Origin: Thiotrichales bacterium
Lineage (GTDB): Bacteria > Pseudomonadota > Gammaproteobacteria > Thiomicrospirales > Thiomicrospiraceae
NCBI GenBank assembly: GCA_027036095.1
Contig: JALVTA010000041.1
Coordinates: 1 to 11,337 of the forward strand
DNA: 11,337 bases
Direction of reading: 5' to 3'
A model generated the notes under the pieces. That model saw nothing but the letters and a program-made list of their open reading frames with translations, was not told the origin of the DNA and made no database searches. The translations under genes were made by a program, and so were the position numbers. Of this stretch, positions 1 to 7,850 are shown one piece after another. How positions within the stretch are numbered: the stretch's first letter is position 1; the number at the start of each line of letters is the position of its first letter.

Positions 1-38
1 CTGTTCAACCCCTGATGGAGCGGCCGGCCCGACACCAC
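1..38 (-). CDS. Possible first codons of ftsL (partial, cut by left window edge)
   Basis: Downstream of rsmH in mra/dcw clusters the next gene is normally ftsL, a small bitopic division protein. Two consecutive GTG codons (38..36 and 35..33) open a frame that stays open to the window edge and reads MVSGRPLHQGLN if the first is used. An AAAAGG at 56..51 could be a distant ribosome-binding site. The nearer ATG at 43..41 stops after 12 codons, so it cannot start a real gene. A CTG at 62..60 in the same frame as the GTGs is another possible start. Too little sequence is present to recognise FtsL. The call rests on position and an open frame only. Confidence 0.2.
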   Translation of the reverse strand, partial: MVSGRPLHQGLN

Positions 39-58
39 TCCATCGCGAAACCTTTTCT

Positions 59-970
59 TCAGATTCTTTCCGCCACCCGCATCACGGCGCTGCGCGAGCG
101 GGGGTTCTCCGCCACCTCTTCCGCAGAGGGAAAAACCGCTCTGCCAACCGGCTTCAGACGCGGGGCGCTTACTTCTCGCCCGAAAGGGTCCCTCTCACCC
201 CGGCTCAGCGCCCGGATGAAGCGCTTGACCAGCCGATCCTCCAGCGAGTGAAAGCTGATCGCCACCAGACGCCCGCCTGTCCGGAGCACATCCACCGCCT
301 GAGGCAGCACCGCCTTCAGCGCATCCAGCTCACCGTTGACGGCAATGCGGATGGCCTGAAAGGTACGCGTGGCCGGATGCTTGCCCTTCTCCCGCCGCGG
401 CACCACCGATTCGACCAGCCGTGCCAGCTCACCGGTCGTATGCAGCCCATCTGCTTCCACCGCCTCCTTGATCGCCCGGGCGATGCGACCGGAAAACCGC
501 TCCTCTCCATACTCCTTCAGCACCTGCGCCAAGGTCGCCTGGTCCACCTCGGCCAGCCACTGGCGGGCACTGATGCCCTCACCGGGATTCATGCGCATGT
601 CCAGCGGACCGTCACGCAGAAAACTGAACCCCCGCTCCCGCGCATCCAGCTGGGGCGACGAGACTCCGAGATCCAGCAGGACACCGGCCACCTGTCCGGC
701 CCAGCCCCGACGCGCCACCTCATCAGCCAGCATGGTGAAGCTGCCATGCACGATCTCGAAGCGCGGGTCATCCATGTTCTGTCGCGCCCAAGCCACCGCT
801 TCAGGGTCCCGATCGAAGGCCAGCAACCTGCCTTCCGCCCCCAGTCTTTCAAGTATGGTCCGGCTGTGACCACCCCGGCCGAAGGTGCCATCCACATATA
901 TGCCATCCGGACGCACGCTGAGGCCTTCAAGCGCCTCATGAAGCATGACCGGATAGTGCGCCCCGTCCAT
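59..970 (-). CDS. rsmH: 16S rRNA (cytosine(1402)-N4)-methyltransferase RsmH
   Basis: RsmH (MraW) transfers a methyl group from S-adenosylmethionine to N4 of C1402 in 16S rRNA, near the ribosomal P site. The 303-residue product is close to the usual length of about 310. Visible family motifs are HYPVML at the N-terminus, the SAM-binding TFGRGGHS and FDRDPEA, then LLDLGVSSPQLD, DGPLDMRMN, RTFQAIRIAVNGEL and SFHSLEDRLVKRF. I chose the ATG at 970 because HYPVML follows it directly and because it lies 2 bases after the mraZ stop, as usual in the mra operon. The frame is open much further upstream, but that part is antisense-free overlap with mraZ in another frame and has no family similarity. No strong Shine-Dalgarno is visible, so translation is probably coupled to mraZ. 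The stop is TGA at 61..59. Confidence 0.97.
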   Translation of the reverse strand: MDGAHYPVMLHEALEGLSVRPDGIYVDGTFGRGGHSRTILERLGAEGRLLAFDRDPEAVAWARQNMDDPRFEIVHGSFTMLADEVARRGWAGQVAGVLLDLGVSSPQLDARERGFSFLRDGPLDMRMNPGEGISARQWLAEVDQATLAQVLKEYGEERFSGRIARAIKEAVEADGLHTTGELARLVESVVPRREKGKHPATRTFQAIRIAVNGELDALKAVLPQAVDVLRTGGRLVAISFHSLEDRLVKRFIRALSRGERDPFGREVSAPRLKPVGRAVFPSAEEVAENPRSRSAVMRVAERI

Positions 971-972
971 AT

Positions 973-1428
973 TCAGATACTCAGACTTTCGAGCACTTCC
1001 GGCACCGGCTCGTTCTTCACTTCTTCCAACATGTCCGGACAGGTGTCGTCCCATTTCTCCTGCGGCCACAGCTCCAGCTTGTTGCCCTGCCCCAGCAGCA
1101 CCCCCTGCCGCTCCAGCCCCACGTGCTCCCGCAGTACGGCCGGCAGCAGCACCCGGCCCTGCCCGTCCATGTCCAGCTCGTGGGCAAACCCCACGAACAA
1201 TCGCTGATACCGCCGCGCCATGGGATCGATGTTCGGCAGACTCATGATCTTCTGCTCGATCAGGCGCCACTCGTCAAAGGGGTACAGCAGCAGACAGGGG
1301 CTCTGCAGGTCGATGGTGGCCACCAGCGTGCGGTTGCCGCTCTGCACAATCGTCTCCCGCAGCCGCTTCGGGATGGCGACCCGTCCCTTCTGGTCGAGAC
1401 TGACCTGATGCAAGCCACGGAAGAACAC
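973..1428 (-). CDS. mraZ: Transcriptional regulator MraZ
   Basis: MraZ is an AbrB/SpoVT-fold DNA-binding protein, found as a ring-shaped oligomer in characterised species, that represses its own mra/dcw promoter. The 151-residue product matches the family length. It holds two half-domains with the DxxGR signature: LDQKGRVAIPKRLRE near residues 11-25 and MDGQGRVLLPAVLRE near residues 87-101. The start is GTG at 1428, giving MFFRG, the typical N-terminus. An AGGTGG at 1438..1433 lies 4 bases upstream and can serve as ribosome-binding site. That site overlaps the last of a series of GTGGT repeats proposed below as the protein's own operator. MraZ is the first gene of the cluster, followed at a 2-base gap by rsmH. 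The C-terminal tail is acidic. Confidence 0.96.
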   Translation of the reverse strand: MFFRGLHQVSLDQKGRVAIPKRLRETIVQSGNRTLVATIDLQSPCLLLYPFDEWRLIEQKIMSLPNIDPMARRYQRLFVGFAHELDMDGQGRVLLPAVLREHVGLERQGVLLGQGNKLELWPQEKWDDTCPDMLEEVKNEPVPEVLESLSI

Positions 1429-1431
1429 TTA

Positions 1432-1497
1432 ACCACCTGTCACCACTTTTCACCACTTGGCACCACTATATTGACCACTCTTCCCCATGTCAACCAC
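1432..1497 (-). promoter_or_regulatory. Array of six GTGGT repeats, probable MraZ operator
   Basis: On the minus strand GTGGT occurs at 1497..1493, 1478..1474, 1466..1462, 1456..1452, 1446..1442 and 1436..1432. Start-to-start distances are 19, 12, 10, 10 and 10 bases, so the last four fall once per DNA turn with 5-base spacers. Characterised MraZ proteins bind short direct repeats (TGGGN-type in E. coli) with 5-base spacers upstream of mraZ; the arrangement is the same and the core here reads TGGTN. The array covers the -35 and -10 elements, the predicted start of transcription and the mraZ ribosome-binding site. Binding could therefore block both polymerase and ribosome, which is my inference. 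Confidence 0.8.
1465..1493 (-). promoter_or_regulatory. Sigma-70-type promoter of mraZ (Pmra)
   Basis: Read on the minus strand, a perfect TTGACA (1493..1488) is followed after exactly 17 bases by TATAGT (1470..1465). This is close to an ideal sigma-70 promoter. The expected transcription start is near 1458, giving a leader of about 30 bases before the GTG start of mraZ. It is placed to drive mraZ, rsmH and the division/cell-wall genes beyond the left edge. GTGGT repeats touch both hexamers and the spacer. Confidence 0.8.
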
Positions 1498-1669
1498 TCA
1501 AAACCCCGATTTTTCGCTTTCAGGTCAAATACTTATCGATACCTCCCCATACCAGTGCAACAGCGCACATGCTTTGGATGCAAATATAAAAATCGATCAA
1601 ACTCAACAACTTGCGAGACACTCAGATAAACAATTATCAGAACACAGAGCAAAAGAGAAGAAAAGAGAC
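1498..1669. other. AT-rich non-coding spacer between rnpB and mraZ
   Basis: This part of the gap between rnpB and mraZ is clearly richer in A and T than its surroundings. I see no credible gene in it. On the minus strand it contains a pyrimidine-rich run (about 1667-1646) and a weak AT-rich hairpin (GATAA, 4-base loop, TTATC at 1637..1624). It lies upstream of the mraZ -35 box and may supply flexible or upstream-element-like DNA for that promoter. Short plus-strand ORFs across it lack ribosome-binding sites and run antisense to rnpB or the mraZ promoter. Confidence 0.6.
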
Positions 1670-1685
1670 GCACAACATCTTGTGC
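1670..1685 (-). terminator. Possible second rnpB terminator (hairpin with pyrimidine-rich tail)
   Basis: A perfect 6-bp inverted repeat, GCACAA with loop GATG and TTGTGC, is followed on the minus strand by a long C/T-rich tract with T runs (1669..1646). It starts 9 bases after the T-tract of the first rnpB terminator, so it could act as a backup. The stem is short and the tail is interrupted by C, so its strength is doubtful. It may also be a 3'-end processing or stability element. Confidence 0.4.
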
Positions 1686-1694
1686 AAGAAGGAT

Positions 1695-1719
1695 AAAAAA
1701 ACACCAGATGTATCAGGTG
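1695..1719 (-). terminator. Rho-independent terminator of rnpB
   Basis: On the minus strand CACC..GGTG arms (1719..1702) form a hairpin with one T-T mismatch, a GA/TC inner pair and a TACA loop, followed by seven T residues (1701..1695). It lies about 22 bases after the RNase P RNA 3' end and would keep rnpB transcripts from entering mraZ. Confidence 0.75.
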
Positions 1720-1740
1720 GGGCAAAGTGGGAAGAAAAGA

Positions 1741-2117
<377 letters not shown>

Positions 2118-2124
2118 AGGCGAT

Positions 2125-2982
2125 CTATTGTAACAGATCCCCCGATTTCAAGGCCTGCACCTGCCGATAGACCCGGTTGCGCGGCAGGCCAAAGGTTTCA
2201 GCCACAATACCGGCCGCCGTCTTTGCCGACACCCCCGCTTCCAGCAGCTGGCAGATCAGCCGTTCGACCCGGACACCCTCTGCCCTGCCATCATCTTTAA
2301 CCGGCCCCAGCAGAACGACCAGCTCACCCCGCACCTGATCCGGGTGAGCCTGAAAGTGACTCAGCACCTCGTCCAGTGTCTCGCCCACGAAAGACTCGTG
2401 CCGCTTGGTCAGCTCCCGGGCCACCACACAGGCGTGTGCACCCCCCCAGATCTCGATCATGTCTGCCAGTGTGGCCAGCAGACGGTGGGGCGCCTCATAG
2501 AAGACCAGCGTGCGCGGCTCATGACGCAGCGCGGCCAGTCGTTGCCGTCGCGCACCACTTTTGGCAGGAAGAAACCCCTCGAAGGCAAAACGGTCCGTGG
2601 GCAGTCCGGCCGCCGACAGAGCCGCAACGAGCGCAGAAGGGCCCGGGATCGGCGTGACCCGAACGCCTGCCTGTCGCAGTCGGGCGATCCAGACGGCGCC
2701 CGGGTCGCTGATCAGCGGCGTGCCTGCATCACTGACCAGCGCCCCCCGCTCCCCCTGTAACAGCCGCTCAAGCAACTGTTCGCCCCGTTGGCGCTCATTA
2801 TGAGCATGCAGACTGATCAGGTGGGCCTTGATGCCATAGTGGTTCAGCAGCCGACGCGTATGACGCGTATCTTCCGCTGCCACCCAGTCCACCGAAGCCA
2901 GCACCTCCAGCGCCCGCTGCGTGATATCCGCCAGGTTGCCGATGGGCGTAGCCACCACGAACAGCTCTCCCTGCGCTTGCAC
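2125..2982 (-). CDS. rsmI: 16S rRNA (cytidine(1402)-2'-O)-methyltransferase RsmI
   Basis: RsmI (YraL) methylates the 2'-OH of C1402 in 16S rRNA, the nucleotide whose base is methylated by RsmH. The product belongs to the tetrapyrrole-methylase fold: GELFVVATPIGNLADITQRA, AAEDTRHTRRLL, ALVSDAGTPLISDPG, PIPGPSALVAALSAAGLP, FEGFLPAKSGARR, ARELTKRHESF and RGELVVLLG are all visible. A GTG start at 2982 gives 285 residues, against 286 in E. coli. I chose it because GGAGGG (2995..2990) lies 7 bases upstream. The frame is also open to a TTG at 3000, which has no ribosome-binding site. The gene is divergent from lpoA and ends about 8 bases before rnpB, whose promoter it carries at its 3' end. Confidence 0.96.
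   Translation of the reverse strand: MQAQGELFVVATPIGNLADITQRALEVLASVDWVAAEDTRHTRRLLNHYGIKAHLISLHAHNERQRGEQLLERLLQGERGALVSDAGTPLISDPGAVWIARLRQAGVRVTPIPGPSALVAALSAAGLPTDRFAFEGFLPAKSGARRQRLAALRHEPRTLVFYEAPHRLLATLADMIEIWGGAHACVVARELTKRHESFVGETLDEVLSHFQAHPDQVRGELVVLLGPVKDDGRAEGVRVERLICQLLEAGVSAKTAAGIVAETFGLPRNRVYRQVQALKSGDLLQ
2127..2135 (-). promoter_or_regulatory. Extended -10 promoter of rnpB, overlapping rsmI stop codon
   Basis: On the minus strand TGTTACAAT (2135..2127) is an extended -10 (TGn plus TACAAT). It predicts a transcription start near 2119, right at the RNase P RNA 5' end. The last T is the first base of the rsmI TAG stop (2127..2125). The -35 at consensus spacing (GGCCTT, 2155..2150) is poor, which suits an extended -10 promoter. 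An imperfect dyad, GATCT..AGATC at 2139..2122, surrounds it. Confidence 0.65.
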
Positions 2983-2989
2983 GAACTCA

Positions 2990-2995
2990 CCCTCC
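2990..2995 (-). promoter_or_regulatory. Shine-Dalgarno that fixes the rsmI start
   Basis: GGAGGG on the minus strand lies 7 bases before the GTG at 2982. It would be inside the coding sequence if the upstream TTG at 3000 were the start, so it argues for the shorter 285-residue protein. Confidence 0.7.
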
Positions 2996-3002
2996 AGCAA
3001 GG

Positions 3003-3010
3003 TTTATAAT
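3003..3010. promoter_or_regulatory. Overlapping divergent -10 elements between rsmI and lpoA
   Basis: The 54 bases between the rsmI start (2982) and the lpoA start (3037) contain TATAAT on the plus strand (3005-3010) and TATAAA on the minus strand (3008..3003), sharing bases. They predict starts near 3017 for lpoA and near 2996 for rsmI. The minus-strand start would fall at the edge of the rsmI Shine-Dalgarno, so the exact minus hexamer is uncertain. Neither strand has a good -35 at 16-18 bases. TATAAT is the only promoter-like element I see for the six-gene plus-strand block. Confidence 0.45.
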
Positions 3011-3036
3011 TGCGCAAACCATATCACAGCTATGCC

Positions 3037-4455
3037 ATGCGACCCACTCACCTTCTTCTGATTCTGCTGGTGCTGATGGCCGGCTGCGCCCAGCAGCCGG
3101 CGCACAAGCCCGTGCAGGAAAAAGTTGGCGCAACGCCCGCCCTCACCCCGCAGCAACGACTGGAACTGCAGGCAAGACAGCAGTGGAAGCAGGGGAACCT
3201 CACCGGCCTGACGCTCACGCTTGAACAACTGGCGCCTCTGCTGCCGCGGGAAGACCGCCCGGCGCTGTCCGTGGCGCTGCATGAGGCCTGGCGCAGGGCC
3301 AATGGCGCACAGATAGAGGCGGCCTGGCAGAGCGACACCCCTGCCATGAGGGCCTGGGCACTCTACGGGGAACGCATTCAGGCCGGCGACCCCGCCCCCA
3401 TTCTCAGCACCCTGCAACTGTTCAGTGATCAGGAGGCTCCCCTGCTGGCACTGCTTGCCCGGCAGAAGGGACAGACGTCCGCCCATACCACCCTGGCCGT
3501 CTTTCTGCCTCTGACGGGTCCCTATGCCCAGGTGGGGCTGTCAGTACGCAACGGCATGGTACGCGTCGCGCTCGCCCCTGACTCACCGGAGATCACCCTG
3601 CGCTTCTACGACACCCATGGCGCGGACATCAACACTCTCTACCAGGAGGCGCGGGATGCGGGCGCCGATGTCATCATCGGCCCCCTGCTGCCGGCCAATA
3701 TCGCCGCCCTGAGCAAAATCAGCGCCCTGCCTACCCTGCTGCTCAACCGTCCCGCCAACGGCTTCGGACATGCCTTCTCCTTTCAGACGCTGAGCGAAGC
3801 GGCGCAGCTGAATGCCAGACTGAGACAGTCCGGCATTCAACGGCTCGGCATTCTTTTCGAAGACCATGGTCGGGCACTCACACTGCAGAACGCTTTCTCC
3901 AGCATGTGGCTGGGCGGTGCCGGTCAGCGTGCCGAAACCGCCCCTCTGCCGCACACCAACCGCACCCTGCGCACTACGCTGGACCAACTGCTGCATGTGG
4001 ACCGCAGCAAGGCGCGTCGCTGGGCACTCCAGCGTCAGCTCGGGCACCGCCTGACGTTCACACCCCGGGCGCGTCGTGATCTGCAGGCCCTGCTGCTGCT
4101 GACCGATGCCCAACGCGCCGCTGTGCTCAACCCACTGATGAGCTTCTACGACATTGACATTCCCCGCTACGGCAGCAGCCTGATGATGCCGGAACGGTTC
4201 GACGACCGCCCTCAGCCGGATCTGGCGGGCGTGCGCTTCCCTGCCTTCCCGGCCCTCGTCTCGCCCGGCCCCCTGACATCCCCATTGGAAGCCTGGGGCT
4301 GGGATGCCCTGCAGGTGGCATTCAATCTTTCCCGACGGCAGGGTTGCTACAACGGCCGCACCGGGCGCATCGAACTGGCCGACCGCCAGCATGACCGCTG
4401 GCTGGAATGGCTACAATACACACCTCGAGGACAACTGACCAAGGAAGCACCATGA
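3037..4455 (+). CDS. lpoA: LpoA-family lipoprotein, activator of penicillin-binding protein 1A (short form)
   Basis: LpoA is an outer-membrane lipoprotein that reaches through peptidoglycan and activates the synthase PBP1A. The ATG at 3037 gives 472 residues. A lipoprotein signal peptide runs to LMAGC with the lipidated cysteine at 17; the next residue is Ala, compatible with outer-membrane sorting. Residues 18 to about 145 look helical and correspond to the TPR-like N-terminal domain. From TLAVFLPLTGPYAQVG on (about 150-472) the protein matches the periplasmic-binding-like C-terminal domain, with GADVIIGPLLPANIAALS and the terminal WLQY. The E. coli protein is 678 residues, so the N-terminal domain is much reduced. 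No clear Shine-Dalgarno precedes the start. An out-of-frame ATG 5 bases upstream opens a 9-codon ORF. The gene is divergent from rsmI, as in other Gammaproteobacteria, and overlaps the next gene by ATGA. Confidence 0.88.
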   Translation: MRPTHLLLILLVLMAGCAQQPAHKPVQEKVGATPALTPQQRLELQARQQWKQGNLTGLTLTLEQLAPLLPREDRPALSVALHEAWRRANGAQIEAAWQSDTPAMRAWALYGERIQAGDPAPILSTLQLFSDQEAPLLALLARQKGQTSAHTTLAVFLPLTGPYAQVGLSVRNGMVRVALAPDSPEITLRFYDTHGADINTLYQEARDAGADVIIGPLLPANIAALSKISALPTLLLNRPANGFGHAFSFQTLSEAAQLNARLRQSGIQRLGILFEDHGRALTLQNAFSSMWLGGAGQRAETAPLPHTNRTLRTTLDQLLHVDRSKARRWALQRQLGHRLTFTPRARRDLQALLLLTDAQRAAVLNPLMSFYDIDIPRYGSSLMMPERFDDRPQPDLAGVRFPAFPALVSPGPLTSPLEAWGWDALQVAFNLSRRQGCYNGRTGRIELADRQHDRWLEWLQYTPRGQLTKEAP

Positions 4456-5045
4456 AGACTGCAAGACTGTCCAGAGCACTGCTGCTGACCGCCGCCCTGA
4501 GCGGCGCCACCCTGACGCTGAGCCACTGCGCCGCGCCGCTCATCCTCGCCGGCAGTGCCGTCGGCATCGGCTACTATCTTGGCTCCGAACGCCGTGACAC
4601 GGACACCATTGCAGAAGACAGCACGGCCGAACAGCAGATGATCGAAGCCATGCGCGACGCCGGCATCGACGTCAATCGGGTGACGGTCAAGGTATATAAC
4701 CACAAGATGCTGCTCATCGGCCGGCTTCCCAGCGAAGATCAGGTGGCCCGACTGACGCAGCTGGCACGCAACATCCCCTATGTCACCAAGGTCTACAACC
4801 GGGTGCGGGTCGGCGCGCCGCTGCCCGAAAGCCAGGTGACCGAGGACGGGCTGCTGGCGGCCAAGGTCAAGGCTGCGCTGGTGGCTGAAAAGGGACTCAA
4901 CAGCGCCAGCCTGCACTTCGAAGTCTATGACGGCACCGTCTATCTCATGGGACTGGTGACGCAGGAGGAGGCCCGCAAGGCCATTGCCGCCGTCTCAGGT
5001 GTCAAGGGTGTGAGAAAAGTCATCGACGCCATGGATCGTCTCTGA
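4452..5045 (+). CDS. dolP: DolP-like (YraP) double BON-domain lipoprotein
   Basis: DolP is an outer-membrane lipoprotein with two BON domains that binds anionic phospholipid and supports envelope integrity. The product has 197 residues (E. coli 191). A hydrophobic signal segment (about 8-24) ends at LSHC with Cys26. After a small-residue stretch (ILAGSAVGIG), BON1 covers about 58-121, ending VTKVYNRVRVG, and BON2 about 132-195, with the conserved GTVYLMGLVTQEEA and GVKGVRKV. Order and domain layout match DolP, which normally follows lpoA, yraN and diaA; those two genes are absent here. The residue before the cysteine is His, where signal peptidase II substrates normally have Gly, Ala or Ser. 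The start is the ATG of the ATGA overlap with lpoA. A longer in-frame ORF lies inside lpoA and would hide the signal peptide. Confidence 0.88.
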   Translation: MKTARLSRALLLTAALSGATLTLSHCAAPLILAGSAVGIGYYLGSERRDTDTIAEDSTAEQQMIEAMRDAGIDVNRVTVKVYNHKMLLIGRLPSEDQVARLTQLARNIPYVTKVYNRVRVGAPLPESQVTEDGLLAAKVKAALVAEKGLNSASLHFEVYDGTVYLMGLVTQEEARKAIAAVSGVKGVRKVIDAMDRL

Positions 5046-5050
5046 CCGTC

Positions 5051-6013
5051 ATGCTGACCCCTTTCCACCTCGGTCAACACGACATCTATCCGCTGATGCT
5101 TGCCCCCATGGCCGGCATCACCGACCGGGTGTTTCGCGATCTGTGCCGCCGTTTCGGTGCCGGCTACGCCGTGGCGGAGATGACCCACAGCAAGCCGGAG
5201 CTGGTCGGCCGCAGAAAGTCCGCTACCCGCGGGGTCGACCCCCGTGAATCCGCACCCCGCGTGGTGCAGCTTCTGGGCTACGATCCCCGGCAACTGGCCG
5301 AGGCGGCACGGTATTACACCGACGCAGGTGCCGACATCATCGACCTCAACCTGGGCTGCCCTGCAAAAAAGGTCTGCCGCGTAGCAGCCGGCTCGGCGCT
5401 GATGAGCGACCCTGAACGGGTACGCACCATCTTCGAGGCCATGCGTGCAGCCACGCACCTGCCGCTGACGGTGAAGATGCGCACCGGCCCCAGCGAAACC
5501 CGCAGAAATGCCCCGGAACTGGCCCGGTTGGCACAGGAGTGCGGTTTCGACATGGTGGTCATTCACGGCCGCACCCGGGCACAGCGCTTCGAAGGCGAGG
5601 CGGAATATGACACCATCACCGAAGCCTGCCGGCGGGTCACCATTCCGGTCATCGCCAATGGCGACCTGCGCAGCGCCGCTCAGATCCGCCGCGTGCTCGA
5701 CCATACGGGCGCGCGGGGTGTCATGATCGGCCGTGCTGCGCTGGGCACGCCCTGGCTGTTCGCCCGGCTGCGCGCCGCACTGGAAGGCAGGCCGCTGCCG
5801 TTGATCGACCACCGTCTGCAGCTGAAGACGATTCAGGACCATGTGCGGGGTCTGCACGAACTCTACGGACCGGTTACCGGCCTGCGCATGGCACGCAAGC
5901 ACTTCGGCTGGTATACGGCCCACCTGCCCGACGGCGATACCCTGAGGCGCACCTTCAACCGGCTGGAAGAGGTGGACGCCCAGCACGCCTTCATCGAGGC
6001 GCTGGCATCATGA
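5051..6013 (+). CDS. dusB: tRNA-dihydrouridine synthase DusB
   Basis: DusB is an FMN-dependent enzyme that uses NADPH to reduce specific uridines of tRNA to dihydrouridine. The 320-residue product matches the E. coli length of 321. The TIM barrel is recognisable by LAPMAGITDRVFR (18-30), LNLGCPAKKV (99-108) with the catalytic Cys103, GSALMSDP, VKMRTG (141-146), IHGRTRAQRFEGEAEY (171-186), PVIANGD and GVMIGRAALGTPW. The C-terminal helical tRNA-binding part holds ARKHFGWY (281-288) and LRRTFN. Linkage to fis identifies the DusB subgroup. The ATG at 5051 follows the dolP stop by 5 bases and has no strong ribosome-binding site, so coupling is likely. It overlaps fis by ATGA. Confidence 0.96.
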   Translation: MLTPFHLGQHDIYPLMLAPMAGITDRVFRDLCRRFGAGYAVAEMTHSKPELVGRRKSATRGVDPRESAPRVVQLLGYDPRQLAEAARYYTDAGADIIDLNLGCPAKKVCRVAAGSALMSDPERVRTIFEAMRAATHLPLTVKMRTGPSETRRNAPELARLAQECGFDMVVIHGRTRAQRFEGEAEYDTITEACRRVTIPVIANGDLRSAAQIRRVLDHTGARGVMIGRAALGTPWLFARLRAALEGRPLPLIDHRLQLKTIQDHVRGLHELYGPVTGLRMARKHFGWYTAHLPDGDTLRRTFNRLEEVDAQHAFIEALAS

Positions 6014-6263
6014 GCGTGAAACCCTCCTCCCTCAGCCAGGCGGTGGAACAGGCGCTGGACGCCTATTTCGAGGCGCTGGACGGCCAGGAAGCCGCCAATC
6101 TGCACGATCTGGTCACCGGTGAAGTGGAAACTGCCCTCATCCGCTACGTGCTGCGCCGTACGGAGGGCAACCGCAGTCGTGCAGCCCGCCTGCTGGGCAT
6201 CAACCGCAATACGCTGCATCGCAAGATTACCCTCTATAAGATAACCATCGATCAGGAGTCATC

Positions 6264-6267
<4 letters not shown>
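6010..6267 (+). CDS. fis: Nucleoid protein and transcriptional regulator Fis
   Basis: Fis is a small dimeric protein that bends DNA, shapes the nucleoid and regulates rRNA promoters and recombination in enteric bacteria. The product has 85 residues against 98 in E. coli. The core matches: LSQAVEQALDAYFEALDGQE (8-27), the LHDLVTGEVETALI dimer helix and the C-terminal helix-turn-helix GNRSRAARLLGINRNTLHRK (53-72). What is missing is most of the N-terminal arm which, in E. coli, forms a mobile beta-hairpin needed for Hin/Gin invertase activation but not for DNA binding. The stop of dusB and start of fis overlap by ATGA, and fis overlaps purH the same way. Confidence 0.95.
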
Positions 6268-7826
<1,559 letters not shown>

Positions 7827-7850
7827 AGAACACACGGCAAGGAGTAGGGT

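Noticed and set aside
248..1207. Long plus-strand open frame (319 codons) across rsmH and mraZ
   Set aside because: It is antisense to rsmH and mraZ, whose products have clear family motifs. No ribosome-binding site and no recognisable protein. High GC opens such frames by chance.
971..1270. 100-codon N-terminal extension of rsmH
   Set aside because: It lies in another frame of mraZ, is Ala/Gly/Arg-rich as expected of a shadow frame, and RsmH homologues start at HYPVML.
1432..1497. Short direct repeats as a CRISPR-like array
   Set aside because: Units are 5 bases with 5-base spacers, far below CRISPR repeat size, and they fit a MraZ operator.
1487..1696. Small plus-strand ORF (69 codons) in the rnpB-mraZ spacer
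   Set aside because: No Shine-Dalgarno, and it runs over the mraZ promoter and rnpB terminator on the opposite strand. Nothing recognisable.
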